Source: Vespula vulgaris (Eukaryota > Arthropoda > Insecta > Hymenoptera > Vespidae). Taken from it: DNA of 64,000 bases. Made by a program: the position numbers and the translations under genes. Where the stretch lies: contig NC_066595.1 in assembly GCF_905475345.1 (NCBI RefSeq), positions 2,035,001-2,099,000 of the forward strand, read 5' to 3'. Position 1 is the first letter of the stretch, and the number at the start of each line of letters is the position of its first letter. Shown one piece after another: positions 39,045 to 49,887 of the stretch. A model generated the notes under the pieces. That model was not told where the DNA came from. It was given only the letters and a program-made list of their open reading frames with translations, and ran no database searches.

Positions 39045-40628
39045 TATAGTTTCTTTATTCTTAAAATACGTGGGAGAGAAAACAAGAAAAATTCTCGCAT
39101 TGAGAATTTTAATGCATATAAATAATAGAAAAGAATATATATATATATATACTCATATGTGTGAATTTTGAAAAAATATTGAAAAAAGTAGTCAAAGAGA
39201 AAGAGAAAACGATGAACACGTATTTAACTCGTATATCTCCGACGTTTCGGTGTAAGAAAGTGGAGTGCTGAAATAAGTATTATTATCATTACGTTAATTC
39301 GAATGACCTTGACGCGTGTCGATTTTATTTTCTTCTTTCTTTCTCCTTCACGAGAAAATAAAATAGAAAGCTGGTCGAGTCGCAGATGGAGCCCTGTTAA
39401 AAATTAATTAAATGCCTTACGTCGAAGGGATCTTAACTAATTATCAATATAACTCTAACGATGAGTGTAAAAAAGAAAAAGGACATTATATAATTAGATG
39501 AAACGATATAAGGAGGGCTAGTAGCAAACAGAAACTCAAAGTATACAAAAGAAAAATGTTGGCATAAAGAAAACGATGAACCATTTGGTCGGCCAGCACG
39601 TAATGGTATATGTACATACCTACCATATATATGTACATACATACTTACTAACGCATACACATGAGAAAAAAATGTACAGACATACAAAGAGAGCGATATA
39701 ATCGCGTTCAACTTTTACTACGATTCACATTTGGGTATCGAGGGCACTCTAGACGTCATTCTCGTCCACCAGGTGAAACTGACCATTTTGTTTGACCGCT
39801 ACCAATGAAATATAATTTTTTAAATCTTCTCATTTATTTAAAATTATATAAAATTTATTTCCATCATTTTCGCTTCTTTTCAATCGATGAGAAAATATTA
39901 TTCAATCCTGATTAATAGAATTACTACATCCTTCCTAAATATATAAGATTAAATAAATAAAATATTCATTCTTACTTCAACAGTTAATTATTTATGATAT
40001 CATTTGATTAATTATATTCTGTTGTGTCGATAATTTTATTTATCTCTTTTTACATAATTTTTCTTCTTTTGAATCTACCTTAAAATTCTGTTTAATTACT
40101 AATCGTTCAATTAATAAAACTTACTTAATGTTTCGTGAAATTAAATATAAGATATGCATATTTTTATGAACGGTTATATTTATGACATCATTTTATTAAT
40201 CACATCCATTTATGTCAAAGATCATGAAGAGGAATTACTTTACGAAATTAATATCAACGATATTGTAATAAAGTCGTTATCAGGATAGATCCTCATTAAG
40301 GATTTACGAATTAACTCGAAGATCGGGGATTTCTCGAGGAAAAAGAAGAGAAGGAAAAAGATCCTTGGAGTTTCGCGACGAATCTCTAAGAATTTTCGTG
40401 ACAAGATTGACAATGGGAATAAGAAGAATTATTTGTATTACAATAAAATATGCATGCTGCGACGTCTCCTTCGATATATATGTACGGGTCGATTACCAAG
40501 CAGAGTCTACGCGCATTTATTTGCATTGGAAAAAATGCGGAAGAAACAAGAGGGAAAGCCCGACGTAAGAAATTAGACGAGTTAATTTGAAAATTTATTC
40601 GTAAGAAAACCAGAGAGGGAGAAAGAGA

Positions 40629-40683
<55 letters not shown>

Positions 40684-40853
40684 TTAATAGATAGATAGGG
40701 GATAAAGAAAAAAGGATAAAGAAATTTTATATTCAGATTTTAAGGGGGGAAAAAAAAAGAAAAAAAAATTTACTCCGATTATTAGATATATTTATCCACA
40801 CTTTATTTGTTCTTTTCTATTTTTATTATTATAATCATCATTATTAACTAACA

Positions 40854-40895
<42 letters not shown>

Positions 40896-42535
40896 TTCTT
40901 ATAATATTTATTTTTAATTTTGATATTACCGAAGTTCATATATAGATGTTTGATAGATATAAATTATTTATCATTAATTATTTTTTTAAGGATTTACGTA
41001 TCTCTTCAAATTTATCTTATAAAAAAAATCAAATGTCTATTTATAAAGTGATTATGTTTTATCTTTAGAATACCACCGTCTTTAAATATTAAAAATTCTT
41101 AAAAGAGATACATGACGGAACAAAAAAAAAATAATAATAAAGAATAAAAGACAGTTATCTCACGTTTCGTTATGTTGTTTCATCCCGATGTTACGCGTGT
41201 GAAATATCTATAGAAATAAAATCCAATCTATTCACATATCGACGTAGATTCCGTGAGTTCTCCGTTCATTCATGCAGGTAACGTTCAATTGACGCACTCG
41301 CGACAATGAATGATTCATCTGTTACTCCGTGAATGAAGAAGTCGTACGAATGTGTTAATATTTGCCATAAATTACAATTACTTCTTCTACATTTCTATTT
41401 ACTAATGATCTAATATTATTATTGAAATAAACGTGAAATTCATGCACTCAAAATAAAAAGAAAAAAAATGAGAGAGAGAAAAAGAGAAAGAGAGAGAGAA
41501 AAAGTATATTAAAAAAAAAATATTTCGAGTGTCTTATGATCAATCAAAAAAATAAATCGATCGATTAATAACCTTGTCATGAATCGATCAGTTTAGATGA
41601 TCCTTCTTCTTTGGTATAGGTTTATGAAGATTAGATCGACGAAATCGCTCATCAAGTCTTACATGACGACATTTTTTAATAAAGTATTTATTACATAAAT
41701 TATTTGATCTGCATATATATATATATATATAATTTTCGATTTGTATAAACCAAATAATAATAAAAATGTGGTACATAGAATAGACAAAATCTGCATTATA
41801 CTTGCGTCTTTTTTCTTTTTTTTTTTTTATACGCATCTTTTTATACATTTTTTAATTCCTTCGAAATATTATCACTTTGAAACCAGAAATCGTTTCGAAT
41901 CGAAATTATTTCAAAGGATCCTCATTATAACTAATTTCATTTTTGATTTAAATTTTAAAAATCAATCCATACCAATTGGAAAATAAAATGAGGACAATAT
42001 GAAGGAATACTTATTATATCAATTGAAATTTTCATTTCGCTCGATACTTGTAATGAAAGTTATTATAGCGTAACATAACACGTGTATGAATATTATATTA
42101 CATTCCATGCGAACAAACTAAGGCGATAGCAATTATCTTGTACTATCCTTTGGTACTTATAGAAATTTTATGTGTCATTAGATCAAAGAGGAATTAGCTA
42201 ACCTATTAAGCAATAATAAATTAAAATACATATAATTCACATTTTGTGGAATTTCGTAATAAAAAAAGTTTTTATTTTTTTCTTTCTTTGAAATATACAA
42301 AGATTTATGATTTTTTTTCTTTTTTTTCTCTCTTTTTTTTTTTTTTGCATAAAAAATTATGACCGACTGTACGTTAATGTACTTAACAATGTATCATTAA
42401 CGATAATAAAAATGTTAATAAGACTATATATTAATTGTAAAACCATACATTAATAAAAAAAAAAACTGGACAGATCAATCATTATTTTGTAATAACTATA
42501 TATACTCGCAACGATTATAAAACATTTACCTTTAG

Positions 42536-42632
<97 letters not shown>

Positions 42633-44766
42633 TCACCCTCTGTATCTATCTCTCTATTTAGAATGAATATTGCACAAGATAAAAGAATTCAAATCGACTA
42701 GATGAAATAGAAATAAAAAATAAACAAGAAAAAAGAGATAGGCCCCTAAGGCAATAAGATCGACTCGATTTTCCTATCCACATAAAGTAATAATTAAAGT
42801 CGATTCAAACGATATTTTATAATTTACGTACTCAGATATCTTATGATTGAACAAAAAAGTTGGTGTTTTTGTAAGAAAAACGTAAGACAGTGTATGTGGA
42901 AACAATAAAAAAAGATAAGAAAAACATTTATTTCATATATGTCAAAAAAGTCGAATCATTTTTATCGTCTCACGAAGATTTCTCATAAATAATCGGCTAA
43001 CCTACTTTACGAGAAAGATCTCGAAAATTTCGTTCTCATCTTTACAACCGGTTCCCATTCGCCAATTGGATAATATTTACCATTACGAGGCTAACGTTAT
43101 AAACTCAAAGAATATTTCTAGATTCTAGCAAAGGGAATGTTTACCCAAAGCTTGCGCAATACGAATAAGCAAGTCGTCCAATCTATGGCTAAGCAAGGCG
43201 TGCCATTTAAGTCATTCGAAGAATTTCAAAATCCAACTCTTTCGACTTTTGTACGAGAAAGTTTCACAGCATATTTAACATTCGAAACTCAACGTAACCG
43301 TCATCGACGAAATCTATTTTCTAAAATATACCTACTTATTTCCTCGATATACTTCTCTCTTTCTTTGAATTAAAAAATTTTTATATATATTATAATCTAC
43401 AAATTCTCGTTTTCTTCTCTAAAAATAAAACACTCCTGTTTAATGATCGAACACGAGTACTTCCGATTTCGATAAAGATATCAAATTAGATAAAAATTGA
43501 TTAGGCAAGAAATATATCTTGTCAACCTATTACGACATTAATAATATTTCTTACTTCGTAATATATTGATATGCGTATGATTTCTATCCTACTACGTCGC
43601 GCCATACGACGTTTTGAATTCGAAAGTTAAAACGAGTCGAGTGCGCATGCGTCGATCGTATAAGCATCGCTCTTTTAGTCAAGTGAGTACTTCAATCCCC
43701 GGGATAAAATTAAACGTAAAATAACTACAAAAAAGGATGGATTTTATGTGTTAAACAATCGTTATTTTTTTTTTCACGTATTTATCTTTTCCTTTTTAGA
43801 AACGAACGGAGAAAATTCTTATTTTGAATGTTCATTACGAGACGAGAGTTAGAATCACGTTGTCGCACGCGTCGCATGTCGTCTGCTACAAACAGCTGTT
43901 CCGACAGAAGGCGCAGAAGAGCGCAAAATTCATCCGTTCGTTTTCTGAACAGCTCGGAAACAAACGAATGAAAATTTTCTTTTAGATTCGAAACATTGTC
44001 GACGAAAGACTAACAACTGATATAACATCAAAATCAACGCAAAATTTTTATTCGATAAGAAAATGATCATTTTTAATAAAAATATATATCTATGTAGGTA
44101 AATTCGGCGCTGTCCATCTTATATAAGTTTTAACAAACTAAAGGATAATAATGGCAACGATTGCTTTGGCGATCTTCGCAACCGAGAAGGTTTTACGTAA
44201 TCTCTCAAGATTCCAATGACTTTTCAATGACTTTCTCTTAAAAGAACTTTCAAGTTTCGTTGATTCTCCTGTCCTTATGTAAAATCAAAGTCAATTAGAT
44301 TTCAGACCGACGGAAATATGAGACGGATAATGCGCGCGCCTTAGTTTAATTAAATAGTTCACACCGGTTTAGGTTATGTCCAAATGACGTACGAAATCTC
44401 GAGAAAGCTGAATGAAAGCGATCGAATTATGTTTTCCAATCGTAAATTACGATCGAAAGGTATACTTAAACGATAAAGAAAACGTATTAACACGAAGAAC
44501 TTTCGAAATTATTATCGATTAATATCATCCATGCTACACGAAACACATTTTATTCGTAAAGGCTTCGTAAGAAACGATATAAAAAGAAAGCGAATGAGAG
44601 TACGACTTACTTGACATTGTTTCACCGTCGGACCTATGACTCGTTCGATCTCCACTCGTGACTTGGTAAACGTCGTCGAAAGTTTCTTTCGTATTTGAGA
44701 GAAATGTCCGAACTGGCACAGTTTTTCCGCACGAGCACAGAGCCGACTCGACCCTATACACGCCAT
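20797..44766 (-). CDS. PDSS1: Decaprenyl (polyprenyl) diphosphate synthase subunit 1, PDSS1/qless
   Basis: Eight minus-strand exons: 44611-44766, 29494-29646, 26953-27089, 25812-25953, 21819-21908, 21592-21723, 21258-21452 and 20797-21018. They join in frame to 408 residues (human 415). It makes the long isoprenoid tail of ubiquinone in mitochondria, normally with PDSS2. Diagnostic motifs are GKGKAIRPLL, the first Asp-rich motif in LIHDDVIDQADYRRGK (DDxxD), QGEFMQLGSKE, and the second Asp-rich motif DDFLD in AFQLVDDFLDF, then GKPTATDLKLGLATAPVLFA. Both DDxxD motifs are intact, so the enzyme should be catalytic. The first exon encodes an Arg-, Ser- and Cys-rich, acid-poor leader like a mitochondrial presequence; it is phase-compatible but sits about 15 kb upstream, so it is the least certain exon. 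The remaining exons are secure. Confidence 0.9.
23526..23551. repeat. (TGTC)n microsatellite
   Basis: Six TGTC units passing into a degenerate TCCG/TTCG stretch. Confidence 0.85.
23971..24008. repeat. (TA)n microsatellite
   Basis: About 19 TA units. Confidence 0.95.
24706..24789. repeat. Imperfect (CTTA)n array
   Basis: About 80 bp of CTTA units with GACTTAG and ATGTA variants, starting immediately after a perfect gtaagt. Confidence 0.9.
25958..26012. repeat. (AAAAT)n microsatellite beside a PDSS1 splice acceptor
   Basis: About ten AAAAT units. On the coding (minus) strand this is a T-rich ATTTT array, so it forms the polypyrimidine tract of the acceptor feeding the exon at 25812-25953. 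Confidence 0.95.
26126..26660. repeat. Diverged tandem duplication inside PDSS1 intron 3
   Basis: Two copies share ordered blocks: aatcgat-ggat-tgga/agtac-acgat at about 26128 and 26443, aaagtcat-tcagctattataaaa at about 26312 and 26524, then a tail with attgcacgtgtat/attatgcatgtac and ttttac-ctagtttc. Block spacing is about 315 then 212 bp, so copy 1 has about 100 bp more. Confidence 0.7.
27637..27716. repeat. 33-bp direct repeat, about 2.4 copies
   Basis: The unit beginning aaaacacggataaatagaaa occurs at 27637 and 27670. A third partial copy retains the ttacgta ending. Confidence 0.85.
28833..28854. repeat. (GATC)n microsatellite
   Basis: Five GATC/ATCG units in a row; each is self-complementary. 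Confidence 0.9.
30190..30227. repeat. (CT)n microsatellite
   Basis: About 19 uninterrupted TC units. Confidence 0.95.
33755..33840. repeat. Long (CT)n microsatellite
   Basis: About 86 bp of CT with two single-base interruptions. Confidence 0.95.
34762..34821. repeat. (TA)n microsatellite
   Basis: About 29 pure TA units. Confidence 0.95.
35051..35089. repeat. (AAAT)n microsatellite
   Basis: About ten AAAT units. Confidence 0.95.
36841..37003 (-). other. Orphan exon-like open segment (unrecognised)
   Basis: The minus strand reads 54 codons from an ATG at 37003 to a strong splice donor (aaag|gtgagc), in a stretch less A+T-rich than its surroundings. The peptide is charged, with FDELDGEDEGKCEGEC followed by a basic part RIIRERATLIRR. 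Reading past the donor meets a stop within a few codons. No homology is recognised. It ends in phase 1, so it cannot feed PDSS1 exon 2, which needs phase 0. It may be one exon of a nested gene or chance. Confidence 0.35.
38976..39013. repeat. (TA)n-(TGTA)n compound microsatellite
   Basis: About 18 TA units passing directly into TGTA units up to about 39046. Confidence 0.95.
40638..40682. repeat. (GA)n microsatellite
   Basis: About 22 GA units preceded by GAAA-type units. Confidence 0.95.
42542..42628. repeat. Long pure (CT)n microsatellite
   Basis: About 43 uninterrupted CT units, the purest long polypyrimidine run in the window. Confidence 0.97.
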
Positions 44767-45423
44767 AGCGAAAACTGTAGTGAGTCGAGCCGGCCAACTT
44801 GTGAAGACTTTCGACCTAGACTAGTCCCCACCGGTGCTTCCCGATGAAGACTCCACCCCTCTACCCCCCACTCTACCACCACTTCTTTGCTCACCTTTCG
44901 TTTTCCTACTAAGTTATCTCTTTAAATTTACACTCCCAACGAACACGTTCCTTCTCCATGCGAGAGAGTTTCTGTACGAGCCGTAGCGTATCGTTCAGTT
45001 ACGTTGCCACGTCTCACGAATCTTATCGTGGCGGTACGATCGTAAATCGCAAGAACTGCGCGATCGTAAAAACGTGTATTCTCATTTTTGGCAAGAAGAA
45101 ATTGAGTGGTGTTAATAAATGATTGACTCGTTCATTCTGAAGGGAGATCCGTATCGAAAAGAAACGTATCCGTTCGATGAGCGATCGTCGATCATTTAGA
45201 TTTTTGTTTTTACTTCTTCATTTTTGTATACTTTTTAATATTAAAATAATTCGATTGTTCTTTCTTTATGTATATAAAAAAATACTCGAAATTTTATTAC
45301 AGCAAAAATGATCGTTTTACAAATTCGTCGTCGATCTAATAGTGTCAGTTCTGCTTCATATTGTGAAACAATCGCATGAAATTGATTTACAATACATATT
45401 AAAAAATCTTGAAAATTTCTTTT
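44767..45423. promoter_or_regulatory. PDSS1 upstream region and 3' flank of the coiled-coil gene
   Basis: The 250 bp beside the first PDSS1 exon are much less A+T-rich than average and C-rich on the plus strand (near 44820-44890), as expected of a promoter. The right part is the 3' UTR of the neighbouring minus-strand gene, with a minus-strand AATAAA at 45293-45298. No specific site was assigned. Confidence 0.4.
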
Positions 45424-46564
45424 TTAAGATTTATCGCCCTTCGAAAGATCGTCGTTATATCTTGTCACTAAAATCTCTGGTATCATATTTGCCTCCGCAT
45501 TGATCACGTGAAAATTAGAATATTCCGTTACAGTGCAAGCCGAATTATTTTTGCTTTCTGTTACGTTGAAATTATATTCTTGTGCCGTGTCTCCGTGATT
45601 TCTGTTAACGGTATACCATTGCGACATCATTTCTCTAAGCGGTTGCAAGTTACTTGCATTTTGTTGAATCTTTTTCAATTCTTCGTTACATAGTTGCTCG
45701 ATTTCTGCCAATCTCCGTTCATAAGCTTTAGCAACCACTTGACGATGCATATTATAACGTTTCTCTGCTTGGGCTAATGCTAATGTATCCTGATATTTTG
45801 CAAGTTTCTTTTCGTATTCTAATATCGTAAGCTCTGTTAATGCTTTCTCCGATGTTACATCAACAATATAATCTATAAAAACCATAATATATATCATAAT
45901 ATATCATGATAGTATTCGTTGTACAATGATGTATCACGTTTCGTTACCTATATCATTAGAAAGAGGAGATTCGGCTGCATATGCAGCTGCAGCTGCACGT
46001 GCAGCTGCAGTAGCTTCCTCTAATGCATAAATATCGCTTTGCTCTCTCAGTAATTGAAATTCTTCTCTTTCTTTTCTCCAGAGAGTAGCTTCTTTTTTTA
46101 ATTCCTCTCTCAAGTACATCATTAATTCGTTTAATGAATTAATACGCTCCCGAAGAGCACGACTGAAAACGTGAAGAATTAATAAAATATCGACGATCAT
46201 TTATCGTAATTATATAAAATTAAAATTTTTTATGATATAGTAAGTACTCTATATATTTGGATTCCTCAGTTTCGTTGTTGTCAAACTCTCGATAATTTTT
46301 ATTCGTAAGTAACGAATTCTCTGGTTGTTCTGCGTTAGCTGATATTTTTTCGAATGTATTGCCGTATAAAATATCACCGTTTTCAGTAATCTCTACATTT
46401 TGAAGATCTAAAGTTAAATTGAGGTCGTCTCGAACCTTTCGATCATGTTCATTTTCATAGTCCTCTGAACTTCCGTTTCTGTTCTCGAAATCATTAACAG
46501 AGGTCCTACTACTGAAGGATCTATCCGTTTGTATTTCTGATAAAGAAACATGCTCGTTTTCCAT
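45424..46564 (-). CDS. Unrecognised coiled-coil protein, 326 residues
   Basis: Three minus-strand exons: 46248-46564, 45948-46162 and 45424-45872, joined in frame (the first donor is ga|gtactt). The first ~105 residues are acidic and Asn/Ser-rich (many E, D, N), probably disordered. Residues ~106-180 form a charged helix (RERINSLNELMMYLREEL) ending in an alanine-rich run (ATAAARAAAAAYAAES). Residues ~185-265 form a second coiled coil (LTELTILEYEKKLAKYQD, YERRLAEIEQLCNEELKKIQ). The tail is polar. There is no signal peptide or membrane segment, so it is probably cytosolic or nuclear. I do not recognise the family and assign no function. It sits between PDSS1 and STIL, all on the minus strand, about 470 bp from the STIL stop codon. 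Confidence 0.75.
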
Positions 46565-46801
46565 TAGGAATATTTTTAATTTTCACCTATCAAAAAATTT
46601 TTATCGGGTCAATAGTTAAATTCTGTCTCGATCATAAAATACTCGATCGTTGCTTTCTTGTTTTCGTGAGATAAAAAAAATCCAGATTTAATTTACAAAT
46701 ATACACATGTAGAAGAAATAAATCAATTTAAAACGATATATTTACTGCAAAAGTATAATGAATTCATTTTTCTTTATAGATTTCATTATTGAATCGTATA
46801 T

Positions 46802-46807
46802 TTTATT
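46802..46807 (-). terminator. AATAAA poly(A) signal, candidate for STIL
   Basis: A minus-strand AATAAA about 230 bp after the STIL stop codon and before the start of the coiled-coil gene. Confidence 0.45.
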
Positions 46808-47032
46808 AAGTCGGTACAAAAAAAAGTCATCAACTTTTATAACATTGATATCCTAATAATTACTATGTTCTAATATAAAATATTATTATTACTTATGCAT
46901 ATATATAAAATATATTTGTACATGTGTAAAAATATTAAAATTATTCTGCACCAGGCCTTAGGAAGCTTATATCAAAATTTGTAGAATTTCCACTTTTTAA
47001 AGAAATTCAATAAATTACATAAATTTATATAT

Positions 47033-49887
47033 TTATAAAAGTTTAGGCATTTGCTTCAATGTTGATATATCTAATATCTTACTAGGACAATTGGTCCGAG
47101 ACATTTGTGCATACGGATATTGTTGCGTTATTGGACTATGTTTAATGTTTCCTATTTTCAGATCTGCTTTTGGTGATCCTTCCAGGCACATTACGTTATC
47201 ATCTGCAAAGGGTAGTATTTGTCATCATCTCTGAATTGCTATATTTTGTAGATTACATTTTGAAAAATACAAATCCCTTACCTTCAATTTGTACATTATT
47301 TTTTCCTGGGAGCAATTGATATCTTTCCAGATAACGCATTGTAGCAAATGACAAGTTAGTTCCTTGCATATTACTTAACATAACTTGTTTTAATGATGTA
47401 GATCCCTGTTTTTGTGTTGTTAATTCAGCAAGTTGTTCGTCACTTAAATATTTTAATGCTAATGCTTTCATGTGCATACTTGTATTTGTTTCAGTTATAC
47501 CACTTGTAGCACGAGTAATATTTGCTTGATAGTCCAATCGTGGATAAAATGATGAATCAAATTCTACTCTACAAAAACAATATTATATAATGATATATGT
47601 TATATAAAATAAATAATAATTATATAATAGGATAAATTAAAAATAATATCTTGTTTATAAATAAATCTAGAAAATGCCATAGAAGAATACATACTTTCTT
47701 GTACCATTTTTTTCTCTGGATTCGGGCTTATCCACTAAACTAATACCAAGTTTTCGTAGCTGTTCTAAAGTGGCAACCTTCACAGTATCTAATATTGTTT
47801 TATTTTCAATTTCATCTTGCTCTACATTGTTTCTTGTTTTTATATCTTTTGGATCGCTAGTATCCACAGTAGATGAATTCTGTAAAATTTGATTCACTTG
47901 TCCCAAAACATTATTATAAAAGGTCCATCCAACTTTAGAAGTTCGTTTAATTTTATCACTCTCTTCATCGCTAGAATACTCTTGCATGTCAACGTGAATA
48001 CTTGGTTCAGGTGTTACTGGAGCCATTTCAGTTATTTTAAAATCACCACCACTTAGTACCAAACTATCTTCTACATGCTTATGTGTTTTTGTAAAACCAT
48101 CAGATTTATCACATCTGTTTTCATCCTTTGTTTCTGTGTATTCTTTTGGATTATTAAGTACATCATTCGTTACACAGTGCTCGTAATTATAAGGAGAAAA
48201 TGCTGCATCTTTTGTAAGTCTTTGCATATCTTCTTTTTTTCTTTGTTTCTCTATTGGTGAATATGTTTGCTTCTGTGCATTCATTTTATTAGTATTTTGA
48301 AATATATCTTTATTTGGTTGAGATGATCCATTTATTCTTTCTACGGGAACACTTCGTATGTTTTGAGTATCTACATGATTCCTCTTTTCCTGTAGATCTT
48401 TCATCGAACAACTTACATTAAAATTACTACTCTGTGGTTGACTAGAAGATAAATAACTTTCAGAATCTTCAACTATATTTTCCAACTGTCCAACGGGAAG
48501 TCTTGCAAAACAATTTTTATTTCTTTTTAATGTTTCACAAGTCTCCTGCAAATGTTTATTATTTTGTCTGTTTATGACATCATTCTGTATCTCATCCTTT
48601 TGAAGATTTTCATAGTCCACTACAATAGGATTATTTTGAACCGTAAATTCAAAGCTTGTCATAACGCCAATAGATACTTGTTGTTCCATTACACCTTTCT
48701 CTGCATGTTGCTCTGATAGAATAAGTTCTGGTTGATTTCTAATTCTAATATCTTTACTATTTTCTAAATTTCTTTCTATAACAGAGGTACTTTGACAGGC
48801 ATTTCTTTTAACTTTTTGATTTTGGGTTGTTTGATAATTGGAAGTATCTATAGTTCCTGCATGAATGTACCCATTTTGTTGTACTGTTTGAGTTGAACAA
48901 ACACATTTCTTTTTGTCCATTAAAATATCTTTCTGCATTTTTAAAAGATTATCTACTTGTGATTGTAAAGACTGAATCTGTTCGCTTTGTGTATTCACTA
49001 GTTGCAATAAATTTTTTATTGTTTCATGATTATCTGTATTATGATGGTGCATTGGATAAAAAGGTGGAAAAGGATATGTGCTCATATCAAAATATGGATA
49101 TGGATAGCTTGGATGTGACATTGGTGGAAATTTATTGTTAGAAAATACATTTGGAGCAGTTAAATTATGCACATGTGGATGATTCTCCGCATTGACCTGT
49201 GTTTGCACACAATTTTGAAGAACTAAATCTTTTTTACTTGCAGGAGCATAAGGTGTATTTGTGTTATGATTATGACGATCATTACAAGTATTCAAATTTT
49301 CTTTAGAATTATTTAATAGTCTTATTCTCTCATTATAGTCTGAATAATCTTTACTAGGATTATTTGATGTCACACATTTGGTATTAGACGGATAATTATG
49401 TGGCGCACACGATCTTACATGATCTTGTTCTCTTTTATGAACATGTACATCTTTTTTTAAGATTCTATTGCCATTACCGCACGAATCGTTACTTCTACCG
49501 ATACTTTGTATAGAGGTTACAGGGTTATGTGTATAATCATGTTGAACTTTATGTGAATTGCTAATCTCATCAACCTTATAATTAGGAGTTTTAGAAAAAT
49601 TATACTCTCTCCAAGAAGCATACGATGCATGCTTGTTAAAAGAAGGAGAAGCAGAGACGTCAGACTTCACATTCCTATTCTCTGAAGGTTTATCAAAAAT
49701 AAGTGATACTTCTGGCACCGATGAAACTGCAAAATTCTACATACGACATGTTTTATCTATTTATATAAAGTTTTGAAGAAAGATTAAAGTTACAATATGA
49801 AAATGGATGTACCTCAACTTTCGTTGTAGGCTTAGGTGTAATTCTCGGCTCAAATTCTTCCGCATCATTATTAAATTGACCTTGCAT
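47033..49887 (-). CDS. STIL: STIL / Ana2 centriole duplication factor
   Basis: Four minus-strand exons: 49813-49887, 47695-49736, 47282-47568 and 47033-47202. They join in frame to 857 residues (human about 1,290; fly Ana2 about 420). The second exon carries most of the protein: an Asn/His-rich disordered region, a Tyr/Pro-rich patch (SYPYPYFDMSTYPF), and the central coiled coil (residues ~260-290, SEQIQSLQSQVDNLLKMQKD) that in this family oligomerises and binds Plk4. The STAN region (TFYNNVLGQVNQILQ through LSFATMRYLERYQLLPG) binds Sas-6. The extreme C-terminus, ILDISTLKQMPKLL, resembles the human STIL ending. The acceptor at 49737-49739 (tag) rather than the nearby cag keeps frame with exon 1. 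STIL/Ana2 builds the centriolar cartwheel with Sas-6 and Plk4. Confidence 0.88.

Larger units (their letters stand above)
29647..44610. other. PDSS1 intron 1 (about 15 kb), repeat-rich
   Basis: No gene I recognise lies here on either strand. It holds many CT, GA, TA, AAAT and GTAT microsatellites and A/T runs. A few less repetitive islands have exon-like ends (36841-37003 minus, 34845-34930 minus, 43137-43373 plus, 43600-43690 plus); these are given as findings. Whether all of this is one intron depends on the first PDSS1 exon being correctly placed. Confidence 0.55.

Noticed and set aside
40365..40568. A 67-codon plus-strand frame in PDSS1 intron 1
   Set aside because: Two frames of the same segment look equally plausible, with no splice signals or recognised homology, so no gene is called.
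44534..44797. An alternative minus-strand frame (MAGSTHYS...) at the PDSS1 first exon
   Set aside because: Its phase at the donor would not join the PDSS1 exon 2 frame; the overlapping MACIGSS frame does.
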